The notes below the pieces were generated by a model. That model worked only from the letters and a program-made list of their open reading frames with translations, made no database searches and was not told where the DNA came from. From NCBI GenBank assembly GCA_022361275.1, contig JAKSBE010000015.1, positions 1 through 47,179 of the forward strand: a stretch of 47,179 nucleotides of DNA, given 5' to 3'. This stretch comes from Kiloniellales bacterium (GTDB lineage: Bacteria > Pseudomonadota > Alphaproteobacteria > Kiloniellales > JAKSBE01). Positions 17,209-25,177 of this stretch are shown piece by piece. Numbering within the stretch: position 1 is the first letter of the stretch; every line of letters begins with the position of its first letter. The translations under genes and the position numbers were made by a program.

Positions 17209-17391
17209 GGTTTCTCGAAAGCCGAGATCGCGAAGATCGTCGAGACCGTCCTCGCCGAAGAAGGCCGGCCGCCCGAAAGCGTGCTCGACTTCGTGCAGGG
17301 CATCACCGCGGTCGCGCGGTCAAAGCCGCAACAGGACGCGCGGCTTGCCATGCAGACCCGCGCCAAGACGTTCCTGGAGCGCGCGGCCTGA
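17209..17391 (+). pseudogene. DUF932-type plasmid/phage protein, C-terminal remnant
   Basis: In the frame closing at TGA 17389-17391 the sequence reads as 60 residues, including GFSKAEIAKIVETVLAEEGR, a LDFVQGITAVAR segment and a QQDARLAMQTRAKTFLERAA end. This resembles the tail of DUF932 (phage/plasmid-like TIGR03299) proteins, which usually exceed 300 residues. It has no start of its own and is joined out of frame to the integrase remnant. The gap from 17392 to 17523 holds nothing else recognisable. The identification is from memory of the family and is moderately sure. Confidence 0.55.
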
Positions 17392-17523
17392 CGGCGATTA
17401 CATACTGGAATCGAAGAGAAGGCCTGTGTCGCCAGAACAAGCGGCACAGCTCCCTACCTGCTACTAAGAATCCACGACGGCGGCTCAGAGCAGAAACCTG
17501 CGCGACTGCTCCTGGCCCGCAAG

Positions 17524-18042
17524 TCAAGAGTCGGAAGTCTCAAGACACTTCACAAGGAAGAGCACCAAGTCGTCATCAAGCCTAATCTGAGTTCCGTGCT
17601 TCTGGTTCTGCCCTTGATATGCGACTCCGTGACCATCCGGCATGTACCCTAGTGAGACATACAGGATTTGCGCTGCGCCGTACTCTGGAGTCAGGCCAAA
17701 GCCAATCCCAATCCTATCGAAAGAAGCAGTACACGTGTGTTCCGCCTTACCAATCAGTGTCGTCGCTATCCCTTGCCGGCGGAACTTTGGGAGTACGTTT
17801 AAGTCTTTGATTTCTGGGATATTATTTATCCGGAAACGCACATAATCGGACTTAAGCTTAACAGTCAAATAGCCGGCAAATACTCCGCCGGCTTCTGCCA
17901 CGATCACGATGCGCTCACCCGAGGATTGTTCAGATAAGTAGCGCTCAAATATGCTTTCAGGTTTTCGCCATCCAATTTGCCCAAATTCGGACGAAATCGT
18001 CCGTGGATCCCCCGGTCTGAGTTCTCTGAGCTGCAAAGCCAT
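17524..18042 (-). CDS. GNAT-family N-acetyltransferase
   Basis: This 172-residue protein has the GNAT fold. Strand one is LQLRELRPGD, the acetyl-CoA loop is LNVLPKFRRQGIATTLIGKAEH (R/Q-x-x-G-x-A, about residues 90-111), and the C-terminal FGLTPEYGAAQILYVSLGYMPDG segment is typical. Such enzymes transfer acetyl from acetyl-CoA to an amine; the acceptor cannot be predicted. Base composition is visibly lower in GC than its neighbours, and it sits between mobile-element scars and a metE remnant, so it was probably acquired. The ATG at 18042 is preferred; a GTG at 18069 is possible, and neither has a strong ribosome site. Confidence 0.75.
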   Translation of the reverse strand: MALQLRELRPGDPRTISSEFGQIGWRKPESIFERYLSEQSSGERIVIVAEAGGVFAGYLTVKLKSDYVRFRINNIPEIKDLNVLPKFRRQGIATTLIGKAEHTCTASFDRIGIGFGLTPEYGAAQILYVSLGYMPDGHGVAYQGQNQKHGTQIRLDDDLVLFLVKCLETSDS

Positions 18043-18188
18043 ACCGCAAGTAAGCAACACATCGTGCACCGCGCAACCTAATTGGCAAAGATCTTAACCT
18101 AAGCCTGCTCTGTCCGGTGAGGCATCGTCCAAGACCGCCGTCCCCATCAGATATGCCGCGGCCCGCCATTCCTTAGAGGGAGAGGCTG

Positions 18189-19016
18189 GTGCATGGCGAG
18201 TTCGAGCGCAACGACATGGTGCAGTATTTCGGCGAGCGGCTCACCGGCTTCGCCTTCACCAAGCACGGCTGGGTGCAGAGCTACGGGTCGCGCTACGTGC
18301 GCCCGCCGATCATCTTCGGCGACGTGTCCCGGCCCGCGCCGATGACCGTCGAGTGGTCCGCCTACGCCCAATCGCTGACCGACAAGCCGATGAAAGGCAT
18401 GCTGACCGGACCCGTGACCATGCTCCAGTGGTCCTTCGTGCGCGACGACCAGCCGCGCGAGGACACCTGCCGTCAGATCGCCCTGGCGCTGCGCGATGAA
18501 GCGGCCGACCTGGAGCAGGCCGGCATCGGCATCATCCAGATCGACGAGCCCGCCCTGCGCGAAGGCCTGCCTCTCCGGCGCGGCGACTGGGCACGCTATC
18601 TGGACTGGGCGGTCACGTGCTTCCGGCTCGCCTCGTCAGGGGTGGACGACGCGACCCAGATCCACACCCATATGTGCTATTCGGAGTTCAACGACATCAT
18701 CGAAGCGATCGGCGCGCTGGACGCCGACGTCATTTCCATCGAGACGGCGCGCTCGAAAATGGAGCTGCTGGACGCCTTCACCGACTACCGCTACCCGAAC
18801 GAGATCGGTCCGGGCGTCTACGACGTCCACGCGCCACGCTGCCCGCCGGTCGACGAGATGGCGGCACTGCTCGCCAAAGCCGGCGAGCGCCTGGCGCCGG
18901 ACCAGGTCTGGGTCAATCCGGATTGCGGCCTCAAGACCCGCAAATGGGACGAGGTACGCCCCGCCCTCGTCAACATGGTCGAAGCGGCGCGCAAGCTGAG
19001 AGCGGGATCGGCCTGA
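18189..19016 (+). pseudogene. metE: Cobalamin-independent methionine synthase, C-terminal fragment
   Basis: The 275 residues match the C-terminal barrel of MetE from [18 protein letters not shown] onward. The zinc ligands are kept: His and Cys in HTHMCYSEF, Glu in SIETARS and Cys in NPDCGLKTR. The N-terminal barrel (about 400 residues) and the first strand of the catalytic barrel are missing, and an in-frame TAG stands at 18174-18176. A GTG at 18189 preceded by GAGGGAGAGG could still start translation. Core-only methionine synthases exist but keep the first strand, so decay is the more likely reading. The ligand residues and codon use look intact, which points to a recent deletion. It lies just upstream of a cobalamin riboswitch, the usual regulator of metE. 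Confidence 0.75.
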
Positions 19017-19182
19017 TACCGTGTAGGCCGTCCCCGAGAGCCCGGTCTTGACGGGACGGCCGAACCGTATCTCGACCGCCGGACATACGGACGCCCCGCC
19101 ACGGAGGCGCGGCCGCCTGTCGTGGAAAGCGGTTTTTGCGTCGCATTCGCTATGCCGTCCGCGACGGAGCGGTGATTTGATC

Positions 19183-19373
19183 ACCTTGCTTGTGGTGCCG
19201 CCGCATCGCTTTGGTGCGGTGGAGAATTGGGAAACCGGTGAGATGCCGGCGCTGCCCCCGCAACGGTATGGAGAGTTTGGCCGCGGCAAGAGGCCATTGG
19301 GAGATGACCCCGAGAAGGCGCCGCGGCTGGCAACAGCCACGCTCCGAGCCCGGAAACCAGCCCAGGCAATGAC
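19183..19373 (+). ncRNA. Cobalamin (B12) riboswitch
   Basis: The core elements are present in order: AATTGGGAAACCGGTGAGAT, then CCGGCGCTGCCCCCGCAAC, typical of the conserved three-way core. A variable peripheral arm and the B12-box region follow (GGCAACAGCCACGC, then GAGCCCGGAAACCAGCC). The boundaries are approximate. Adenosylcobalamin or related corrinoid binding usually lowers downstream expression. The downstream gene is a Rieske oxygenase at 19518, so that operon should be on when B12 is scarce. The truncated metE lies upstream, not downstream, of the switch. Confidence 0.92.
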
Positions 19374-19420
19374 GCTTTCGGATCGCGGGTGGCGATCAAG
19401 AGGCTGCACCACACGGTGCG

Positions 19421-19436
19421 GCGGACATCTGTCCGC
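19421..19436 (+). promoter_or_regulatory. Candidate expression-platform hairpin of the cobalamin riboswitch
   Basis: GCGGAC (19421-19426) pairs with GTCCGC (19431-19436) over a 4-base loop. A second small hairpin, GCACC/GGTGC, lies just before it (about 19406-19419). They sit between the aptamer and the ribosome site GGGAGAG of the Rieske gene. No T-run follows, so translational or Rho-dependent control is more likely than intrinsic termination. The exact switching partner was not worked out. Confidence 0.45.
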
Positions 19437-19517
19437 GTGCCTCCAGCCCTCCTGACGTCACCGGCGACCCTGCCACCGTTCTCCCGGCCGCAAGGCTGGA
19501 AAATGGGAGAGATCGCT

Positions 19518-20756
19518 ATGGACGCAAGTCTTCATGCCGAGCGGCTGCTGTCCACCCGCCGCTCGGGGTACTCGCTGCCGCAAGGCTTCTACAACGACCC
19601 GATGCTATTCGACGTCGATATGAAGATCCTCTTCCACCATGACTGGCTGTTCGCCGGCCATACCTGCGAGATTCCCGATACCGGCGACTTTCTGACCTTC
19701 CGAGCCGGCGCCGCCGAGGCGATCGTCGTTCGCGGCGCCGACGGAGACATCCGCGCCTTCCACAACGCCTGCAGGCACCGGGGATCGCGGATCTGCCAGG
19801 CCGACAAGGGGTCGGTGCCGCGCCTGGTCTGCCCCTACCACCAGTGGACCTACGATCTCGACGGCCGGCTGCTCTTCGCGCGGGACATGGGCCCCGGGTT
19901 CGATCCGGCAGGCCATGCCCTCAAGCCGGTGCACTGCGAAACGACCGCCGGCTACATCTTCGTCTGCTTCGCCGAGGCGGCGCCCGACTTCGGCCCCTTG
20001 CGGACCCGGATCGAGCCCTACCTGGCGCCGCACAGACTTGAGCAGGCCAAGGTTGCGCACCAGACCTCGATCGTCGAAAGGGGCAACTGGAAGCTCGTCT
20101 GGGAAAACAACCGCGAATGCTACCATTGCTCCGGGTCGCATCCCGAACTGTGCCGGACCTTCTCGGACGGACCTACGGTCACCGGCGTCGAACGCGCCGA
20201 CAGCGACGCAGGCTTGCGGGCGCACTGGGACCGCTGCAACGCCGCCGGGCTGCCCAGCGCTTTTTCCATATCCGACGACGGTCAGTACCGGGTCATGCGT
20301 GCGCCTCTGCTGGGCGACACCGAGAGCTTCACCCTTTCCGGACGTCCCGCCAGCGTCAAGCCGCTGGGCGGGGTTGCCGAGCCGCGCATCGGCACCCTGA
20401 TGCTGTTTCACTACCCCTCGACCTGGAATCACCTTCTGCGCGACCACGCGATCTCCTTTCAGGTGACGCCGCTCGGCCCGCAGGAGACCCGGCTGACGAC
20501 GAAGTGGCTGGTGCACGAGGATGCGCTCGAAGGCACCGATTACGACGTGCAGGCCTTGACCGAGGTTTGGAACGCGACCAACGACCAAGACCGCCGCCTG
20601 ATCGAGCAGAACCAGCTCGGCGTGAACTCGCCGGCCTATGAGCCCGGTCCTTATTCGCCGGATCACGAAAACGGCGTGGCCCAGTTCGTCGACTGGTACT
20701 GCGCCGCGCTCTCCGCGCGGCTCGGCGGAAGCAAGCGCCTGGTCGCCGCCGAATAA
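19518..20756 (+). CDS. Rieske non-heme iron oxygenase, catalytic subunit (GbcA-like)
   Basis: This 412-residue aromatic-ring-hydroxylating-type oxygenase alpha subunit has a Rieske [2Fe-2S] motif, CRH (Cys85, His87) and CPYH (Cys105, His108). The mononuclear iron site is NNRECYHCSGSH (His203, His208), with an Asp in TNDQD as third ligand. Proteins of this layout include glycine betaine demethylase GbcA and other N- or O-demethylases. GGGAGAG precedes the ATG, and the reductase gene starts 20 bp downstream. Its leader carries a cobalamin riboswitch, so it is expected to be induced when B12 is low. Betaine demethylation is plausible, but the sequence alone does not fix the substrate. Confidence 0.9.
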   Translation: MDASLHAERLLSTRRSGYSLPQGFYNDPMLFDVDMKILFHHDWLFAGHTCEIPDTGDFLTFRAGAAEAIVVRGADGDIRAFHNACRHRGSRICQADKGSVPRLVCPYHQWTYDLDGRLLFARDMGPGFDPAGHALKPVHCETTAGYIFVCFAEAAPDFGPLRTRIEPYLAPHRLEQAKVAHQTSIVERGNWKLVWENNRECYHCSGSHPELCRTFSDGPTVTGVERADSDAGLRAHWDRCNAAGLPSAFSISDDGQYRVMRAPLLGDTESFTLSGRPASVKPLGGVAEPRIGTLMLFHYPSTWNHLLRDHAISFQVTPLGPQETRLTTKWLVHEDALEGTDYDVQALTEVWNATNDQDRRLIEQNQLGVNSPAYEPGPYSPDHENGVAQFVDWYCAALSARLGGSKRLVAAE

Positions 20757-20776
20757 CCGCTGGCCGGCGGAGACGA

Positions 20777-21862
20777 ATGGTGAAACTCAGTACGTTCAAG
20801 CCGCTGGACGAACGCGCCTATTGGACGGACGCGCAGGAGCTGGTCTGTGTCATGGTGACGCCGGAAGCGCCGGACGTGACGTCCTTCTGCTTCAAGACCG
20901 CGGACGATAGCTGGTTCCGCTATCTTCCCGGCCAGTTCATCACCCTCGAGCTTCCGGTCGGCAGCCGGCGTCTGTTGCGGACCTACACGCTGTCCTCGTC
21001 CCCGTCCCGCCCGCTCTCGATCTCGGTCACCGTGAAGGCACAGCGGAACAGTGTCGGCTCGCGCTGGATGCTCGACAATCTGAAGGTCGGCGATCGGCTT
21101 CACGCCTATGGCCCGGGCGGCATCTTCAGTTTCATGACCTACCCGGCCGAAAAGTACCTGTTCGTCTCGGCCGGGTCGGGGGTCACCCCGATGATGTCGA
21201 TGACACGCTGGCTTTTCGACAACGGGGAGCACACGGACATCGCCCTGATCAACTGCGCGCGGCGTCCGTCGGAACTGGTGTTCGCCAACGAGCTGCGGCG
21301 CATGGCGCAGCGCGTGCCCGACATCAAGCTGTCGTTCGTGGTCGGGGAGGACGATCCCTATGCCGTCTGGGCAGGCTACCGCGGCCGCCTCAACCAGCTC
21401 ATGCTGGAGCTGATGGCGCCCGACTACATGGAGCGCGAGATCTTCTGCTGCGGGCCGGAGCCCTTCATGAAAACGCTGCGCGATGTCCTGAACGCCGCGG
21501 ACTTCGACATGCAGCATTATCATGAGGAGAGTTTCCACGCCCCGATCCGGTCCGCCGACGAGATACCGCAACACGACGATACGGTCCCGAAACGGCAGGC
21601 AGCGGCCACCGTGCACTTCGCCCTCTCCGCAGTCGAGGCAGATTGCCATGAAACCGATACGATCCTTGCGGTCGCCAAAGCCCATGGGCTGAACATTCCC
21701 TCGGCATGCCAGTTCGGTGTCTGCGGAACTTGCAAGATTCGCAAGCTGGAGGGCGAGGTACACATGGTGCACAATGGAGGTATCTCCGACCGTGATGTCG
21801 ATGAAGGCTACATCCTCGCCTGTTGCTCCAAGCCTCTCGGCCGCGTGAGAGTCGAGGTTTAG
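20777..21862 (+). CDS. Ferredoxin-NAD(P)H reductase partner of the Rieske oxygenase (GbcB-like)
   Basis: This 361-residue electron-transfer flavoprotein passes electrons from NAD(P)H to the oxygenase encoded upstream. The FAD-binding RTYTLSSSP lies near residues 73-81. The NAD domain begins around SAGSGVTPMMSM, and a CGPEPFM motif is near residue 230. A plant-type [2Fe-2S] ferredoxin domain closes the chain, with Cys311, Cys316, Cys319 and a CC pair at 349-350. The order is FAD, NAD, ferredoxin, as in GbcB and hybrid-cluster NADH oxidoreductases. It is co-transcribed with the oxygenase under the cobalamin riboswitch. Confidence 0.92.
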   Translation: MVKLSTFKPLDERAYWTDAQELVCVMVTPEAPDVTSFCFKTADDSWFRYLPGQFITLELPVGSRRLLRTYTLSSSPSRPLSISVTVKAQRNSVGSRWMLDNLKVGDRLHAYGPGGIFSFMTYPAEKYLFVSAGSGVTPMMSMTRWLFDNGEHTDIALINCARRPSELVFANELRRMAQRVPDIKLSFVVGEDDPYAVWAGYRGRLNQLMLELMAPDYMEREIFCCGPEPFMKTLRDVLNAADFDMQHYHEESFHAPIRSADEIPQHDDTVPKRQAAATVHFALSAVEADCHETDTILAVAKAHGLNIPSACQFGVCGTCKIRKLEGEVHMVHNGGISDRDVDEGYILACCSKPLGRVRVEV

Positions 21863-22171
21863 CGATGCGAGCCGAGCTGGCCGGCGTTGTCCATGTGCCG
21901 GGTCGGCCGCGTCGCCCGAGGACCAACGACGGCGGCGCGAGCCTTAAGTCGTCACGCTTCACCAAAGGACTTGGCGAGCCGTCTTCTCGGCTGAGGAAGA
22001 ACACCTTGCGCCTGAGGAGTGTTGAGTATGTCTTCGTCGCCAAGAACACGTAGCGGAAAGCTCCGCACCTTGTCTTCTTCACCGGCCATCATGTAAAAGT
22101 CACAGGTGCCGGTCGGCCCGTCTCAAAGAGTCAAAATCTCTGTGTCGAGGAACTAGAGCGAGCCCGTCGCT
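21863..22171. other. Intergenic region without a convincing gene
   Basis: This 309-bp gap separates two convergent transcription units. It holds two short hairpins: AGCCG/CGGCT near 21977-21992 and GCGGA/TCCGC near 22053-22066. The second is followed by a pyrimidine-rich stretch on the plus strand (CACCTTGTCTTCTTC) and could end the oxygenase transcript. Short open frames here lack ribosome sites and family resemblance. Confidence 0.4.
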
Positions 22172-23335
22172 TCACGGCACGGTTTGTGCGAGCCCGGCCT
22201 CCTCGAGACGCCGGAGGAAGCTCGACTTCCTCGCGTGCCGCCCTTGGAGGGCGCCGATCCGCGCCGCCACCTCGGCCGTCCGGCCTTCGCGCGCGCCGAG
22301 ATCCCGAAGATCGCCCAGCAGTCGGACGGCCCGGTCATAGTCGCTCGGCAGCTTCGCCGCGACGAGGGCGTCGACCTCCCGCCAGGTCTCCGCCTCGCGT
22401 GCGGCCAGTTGGTCCAGATAGCGAGCGCGGCGCTCGGCCTCCTCCCGCTCCCGCCGGGCCCGCTCTCGGGCCTCCGCTTCGGCCGCGCGGCGCTGCCGCT
22501 CGGCGGCCCGGGCCTTGGCTGCGGCCAGGAGCGCCGCGACGCTGCGCGCGCCCGGCGCGGCGCCAGCCTCCGGGATCTGCCGTTCGCGGCCGTAGCGCTG
22601 CAGCAGTTCGGCCCGGAGGTGGAGGCCGTCGCCCGCGGCGAGCCGGACCAGATATCCGGTCTTGTCGGCCTCCGGCAGGGCCGCAAGCCAAGGCTCAAGG
22701 TCCTGGTCCTGGACGGAGTTCGCTTCGTCGCTCGCGTCGAGGCTGCGCTCGGCGGCCACGGCAATCAGGTCGCCGTCGATTCGCAGGAAATCGGCAAACG
22801 CCTTGAGCGGCGCCGTCAGCTTGCCCAGTCCCGGAGGCACCGGCGGTTCAGTCGCGTCGTCGCCGAACTCGCCGCGTTCCGCGCACAGAAGCCAGGCAAG
22901 GTACAGGGCCCGGTGGTCGCCGCCAGCGATGTCGGCGCGCAGCGGGATCAAGGAGGACAGCCAGCCAGATCCGTCGTCCCAGTCATCACCCGGCTCCTCC
23001 TCGGAGGTAAATCCCAGGATTACGGCATCGCCCCTGACCTCCGCGAAAGCCGCATCGCCGCCGCAGTAGGGTGCGACGGTGTCGAGGCCCAGGACCCGGC
23101 GGGGAAAGCGGAGCATGAACTCCTGCGTGCCCCAGTTCGCGAGATAGAGGAAGGCGTCGAAGTATCTCTCCATCCAGTCCAGAGGGGCCGCTTTCAGATC
23201 GCCCCAGTCGTAATGGTTCACGAAGCCGGTCGCCGTGATGTACGCGCGGCTCGAGACGGCCCGCAGTTCGGCCATCTCCCCTGCGTCGAGCGGCCGGTCG
23301 ATGGCGAGAAACTCGTAGTACTGGTATTCGCTCAA
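22172..23335 (-). CDS. Conserved-looking hypothetical protein with C-terminal coiled coil
   Basis: This 387-residue protein is not recognised. The N-terminal two thirds look folded, with many aromatic residues (YQYYEFLAIDRPL at the start, NHYDWGDLKAAPLDWMERYFDAF about 40-62). From about residue 265 to 340 it becomes a charged Ala/Arg/Glu-rich helix, very likely a coiled coil, followed by a short helical end. There is no signal peptide or membrane segment. It starts 18 bp after the stop of the small gene upstream (23354-23764), so the two probably form an operon and may act together. The start ATG is the first in frame. Confidence 0.7.
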   Translation of the reverse strand: MSEYQYYEFLAIDRPLDAGEMAELRAVSSRAYITATGFVNHYDWGDLKAAPLDWMERYFDAFLYLANWGTQEFMLRFPRRVLGLDTVAPYCGGDAAFAEVRGDAVILGFTSEEEPGDDWDDGSGWLSSLIPLRADIAGGDHRALYLAWLLCAERGEFGDDATEPPVPPGLGKLTAPLKAFADFLRIDGDLIAVAAERSLDASDEANSVQDQDLEPWLAALPEADKTGYLVRLAAGDGLHLRAELLQRYGRERQIPEAGAAPGARSVAALLAAAKARAAERQRRAAEAEARERARREREEAERRARYLDQLAAREAETWREVDALVAAKLPSDYDRAVRLLGDLRDLGAREGRTAEVAARIGALQGRHARKSSFLRRLEEAGLAQTVP

Positions 23336-23353
23336 GGATCAGGGCCCCGGGCC

Positions 23354-23764
23354 TCAGACAACCGGATGGAAAACACCTTCCGTTTCGAGGCGGGACAGCG
23401 CCTCGGCGAGGGAAACGCCACGGTAGACGGTCCACCACCGCCCGGTATGGCGAAAGTACGAGAGGTCGAAGCGGTCGGGGCTGACATACTCAAGGCGCGC
23501 GAAGGGGCTGTCGAATTCGGGCGCACGCGCGTTCTCCGGATGGTCGTTGCGAAAGCGCTGCAGGAAACGGTACTTGCCGCCGTGCCACTTGCCGAAGATG
23601 TCGATCGGATAGTTGAAGCGGGTCGGGCGGATTTCCGGCAGGAACCTCGGCCTCAGCACATTCTCGATGAAAGCCTCGCAGGCCTGGCTGATCGCGCGCT
23701 TTTCGCGTTCGGGCGGCTTATGTCCCGCAGACCCGCCCACATAGACCCAGCGCCCGCGTGTCAT
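23354..23764 (-). CDS. Small hypothetical protein, first gene of a two-gene unit
   Basis: This 136-residue soluble protein starts MTRGRWVYVGG. It carries IDIFGKWHGGKYRFLQRFRND and a C-terminal FARLEYVSPDRFDLSYFRHT with WWTVYRG. The pattern of Trp, Tyr and Arg looks like a conserved family, but I do not recognise it. GGAGAGGGGC sits directly before the ATG at 23764, and a TATAAT box (23796-23801) lies 32 bp upstream, so the longer start at 23794 is unlikely. Confidence 0.65.
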   Translation of the reverse strand: MTRGRWVYVGGSAGHKPPEREKRAISQACEAFIENVLRPRFLPEIRPTRFNYPIDIFGKWHGGKYRFLQRFRNDHPENARAPEFDSPFARLEYVSPDRFDLSYFRHTGRWWTVYRGVSLAEALSRLETEGVFHPVV

Positions 23765-23795
23765 GCCCCTCTCCGCGCGAATCCGGCAGGCCATG

Positions 23796-23801
23796 ATTAT
23801 A
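23796..23801 (-). promoter_or_regulatory. Candidate -10 box of the two-gene hypothetical operon
   Basis: The minus strand reads TATAAT here, 32 bp upstream of the ATG at 23764. The -35 position is weak (TGTCAT at a 17-bp spacing). The box lies inside the longer reading frame, which supports the shorter start. Confidence 0.4.
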
Positions 23802-23824
23802 GCGCGGAGGGCCCCGCCATGACA

Positions 23825-24178
23825 TCAGGAGACGCCGGGCGTGGCTGCCCGCCGACGGCCGGCGGCCGCCATGCCAACCCCTGCTCGAAGCGGGGTCAGG
23901 TGCCACCGCTTCAGCCTATCGACCAACATGTCGAAAAGCGGGACGGCGATCTTGGCTCCGACTCGTCCCGTGCCGCGCTCTGCGTCTTCTTGATGGCCCA
24001 TCCTGCCCGGCGGCCCACCTCTTCGGGCGGGCCCGTCAAACCCGAGGAAGGCCGGGGCATCAAGGCAACCATAATCTAGTAAAACCCCCATAATGACTTC
24101 GCGTTTATCTAAAATTTTCTTACAAGGCAAAAAAACTTATCACGACCGGGCGCACTTACATCAACATTGCCCGGCCTG
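23825..24178. other. Stretch without a supported gene, partly AT-rich
   Basis: About 350 bp separate the divergent hypothetical gene and the M23 peptidase. The left part is GC-rich, with a hairpin-prone CCGACGGCCGGCGG segment near 23855. The right part (about 24070-24160) turns AT-rich, with AAAATTTTC and a poly-A run, and may hold the peptidase promoter. A 101-codon minus-strand open frame spans it, but its composition is not protein-like and it has no clear ribosome site, so it is not called. Confidence 0.4.
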
Positions 24179-24742
24179 GTGTCTGTTCATACAAGTCTTT
24201 CCAAGGCAAAAGTCCGAGGCATCGCGATCACGCTTTGCATTCTGGTCGGCCTAAGGAACTCAAGCGCCCCCACCCCTTCCGCGGCCATCTGCATCGTCCC
24301 ACCGTTGGACCCGATGCCGGCCATCAGCAGCGGATACGGCCCTCGTGACGGGGGGTGGCACGCCGGCATCGATCTCCCGGCCAGGCCCGGCACGCCGGTA
24401 CAGGCGGTTGCTTCCGGCTTGATCGTCCGGGCATCGGCGCATCCCGTCTTCGGCCGGGTCGTCTTGCAAAGGATCGGCGCGGGACGACGCCGGGGACTGG
24501 GCACCTATGCTGTCTACGCCCATCTGAGAACCCTCGCCGTCGTCAGGGGGGACAGGGTGGCAGCAGGCGCCCTTCTGGGGACGGTCGGGAACACCGGAAG
24601 AACTACCGGCCCGCACCTGCATTTCTCTCTGATGAAGAACGTGCCGGACGCCAAGGTGCGATCGCGCGGCCCGATCGGCGTGCGCGAGCGCAACTACGCC
24701 GTCGATCCCGAGGGCGTGGCGGGGTGCGTCCCCATGCCGTGA
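24179..24742 (+). CDS. M23-family (LytM-type) peptidase, exported
   Basis: This protein of about 187 residues has the M23 zinc metallopeptidase fold: GWHAGIDLPARPGTPV gives the first His and Asp, YAHLRTL the next His, and GNTGRTTGPHLHFSL the HxH pair. Family members cut peptide cross-links in peptidoglycan or act as divisome activators. A hydrophobic N-terminal stretch (IAITLCILVGL) followed by a Pro/Ala-rich segment suggests export. The start is unsure: the GTG at 24179 is used, a TTG at 24167 is possible, and neither has a strong ribosome site. It converges on the gas vesicle cluster and seems unrelated to it. Confidence 0.8.
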   Translation: MSVHTSLSKAKVRGIAITLCILVGLRNSSAPTPSAAICIVPPLDPMPAISSGYGPRDGGWHAGIDLPARPGTPVQAVASGLIVRASAHPVFGRVVLQRIGAGRRRGLGTYAVYAHLRTLAVVRGDRVAAGALLGTVGNTGRTTGPHLHFSLMKNVPDAKVRSRGPIGVRERNYAVDPEGVAGCVPMP

Positions 24743-24798
24743 CCAGGGTGAGAAAGGCGGGCGGAGCGGCCCCGGTCTTTACCAGGAGGCGACCGGCA

Positions 24799-25122
24799 TC
24801 AGGCCAGCCTGATCTGGTCCAGCACCTCGCGGGCGGCGGCTTCGCTCTCCTGGACCATCGTCTCCCACCAGGACGGCTGGATTATCTCGGGATCGTAATG
24901 GATCGTGAGGGTAAAGGTGAGAGGACTGACAGCGACCCGCTGTACGCCTTCGATCGCATCCAGCAAACTAGACCCCGCTTGGCCCTGCATCTGGCGCAAG
25001 ACGCCGACGGCGCCGATCCGATAACCGAGCCGGATCCGGCCTTGCTCATGGCGCAGGATTCTCAGGTACCGGCGCAGTTTCATCAGAAGGTCCTTGTCCA
25101 CGGCGCGCATGCTCTTCTCCAT
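24799..25122 (-). CDS. Small HMA-fold (heavy-metal-associated-like) protein at the end of the gvp cluster
   Basis: This 107-residue protein resembles HMA_2-type domains: EQGRIRLGYR matches the GRIR opening, LLDAIEGVQRVAVSPLTFTL matches the GV-x-V turn and following strand, and IHYDPEII the YDP end. The metal-binding CxxC of true HMA domains is absent, so metal transport is not implied. It follows gvpK by 131 bp on the same strand, with a hairpin between, so it may be a late member of the vesicle operon or separately expressed. Its role is unknown. Confidence 0.65.
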   Translation of the reverse strand: MEKSMRAVDKDLLMKLRRYLRILRHEQGRIRLGYRIGAVGVLRQMQGQAGSSLLDAIEGVQRVAVSPLTFTLTIHYDPEIIQPSWWETMVQESEAAAREVLDQIRLA

Positions 25123-25177
25123 AGTGACGAATTCTCCGATACAAAGTCAGAAATCCCGGACTCAACCACGCCCCGCC

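Noticed and set aside
22172-23335. Reading the coiled-coil protein as a phage tail or conflict-system component
   Set aside because: No domain or neighbour supports it; the coiled coil alone is not evidence.
23825-24130. 101-codon minus-strand frame before the M23 peptidase gene
   Set aside because: The residue composition is not protein-like and no ribosome site or homology is evident.
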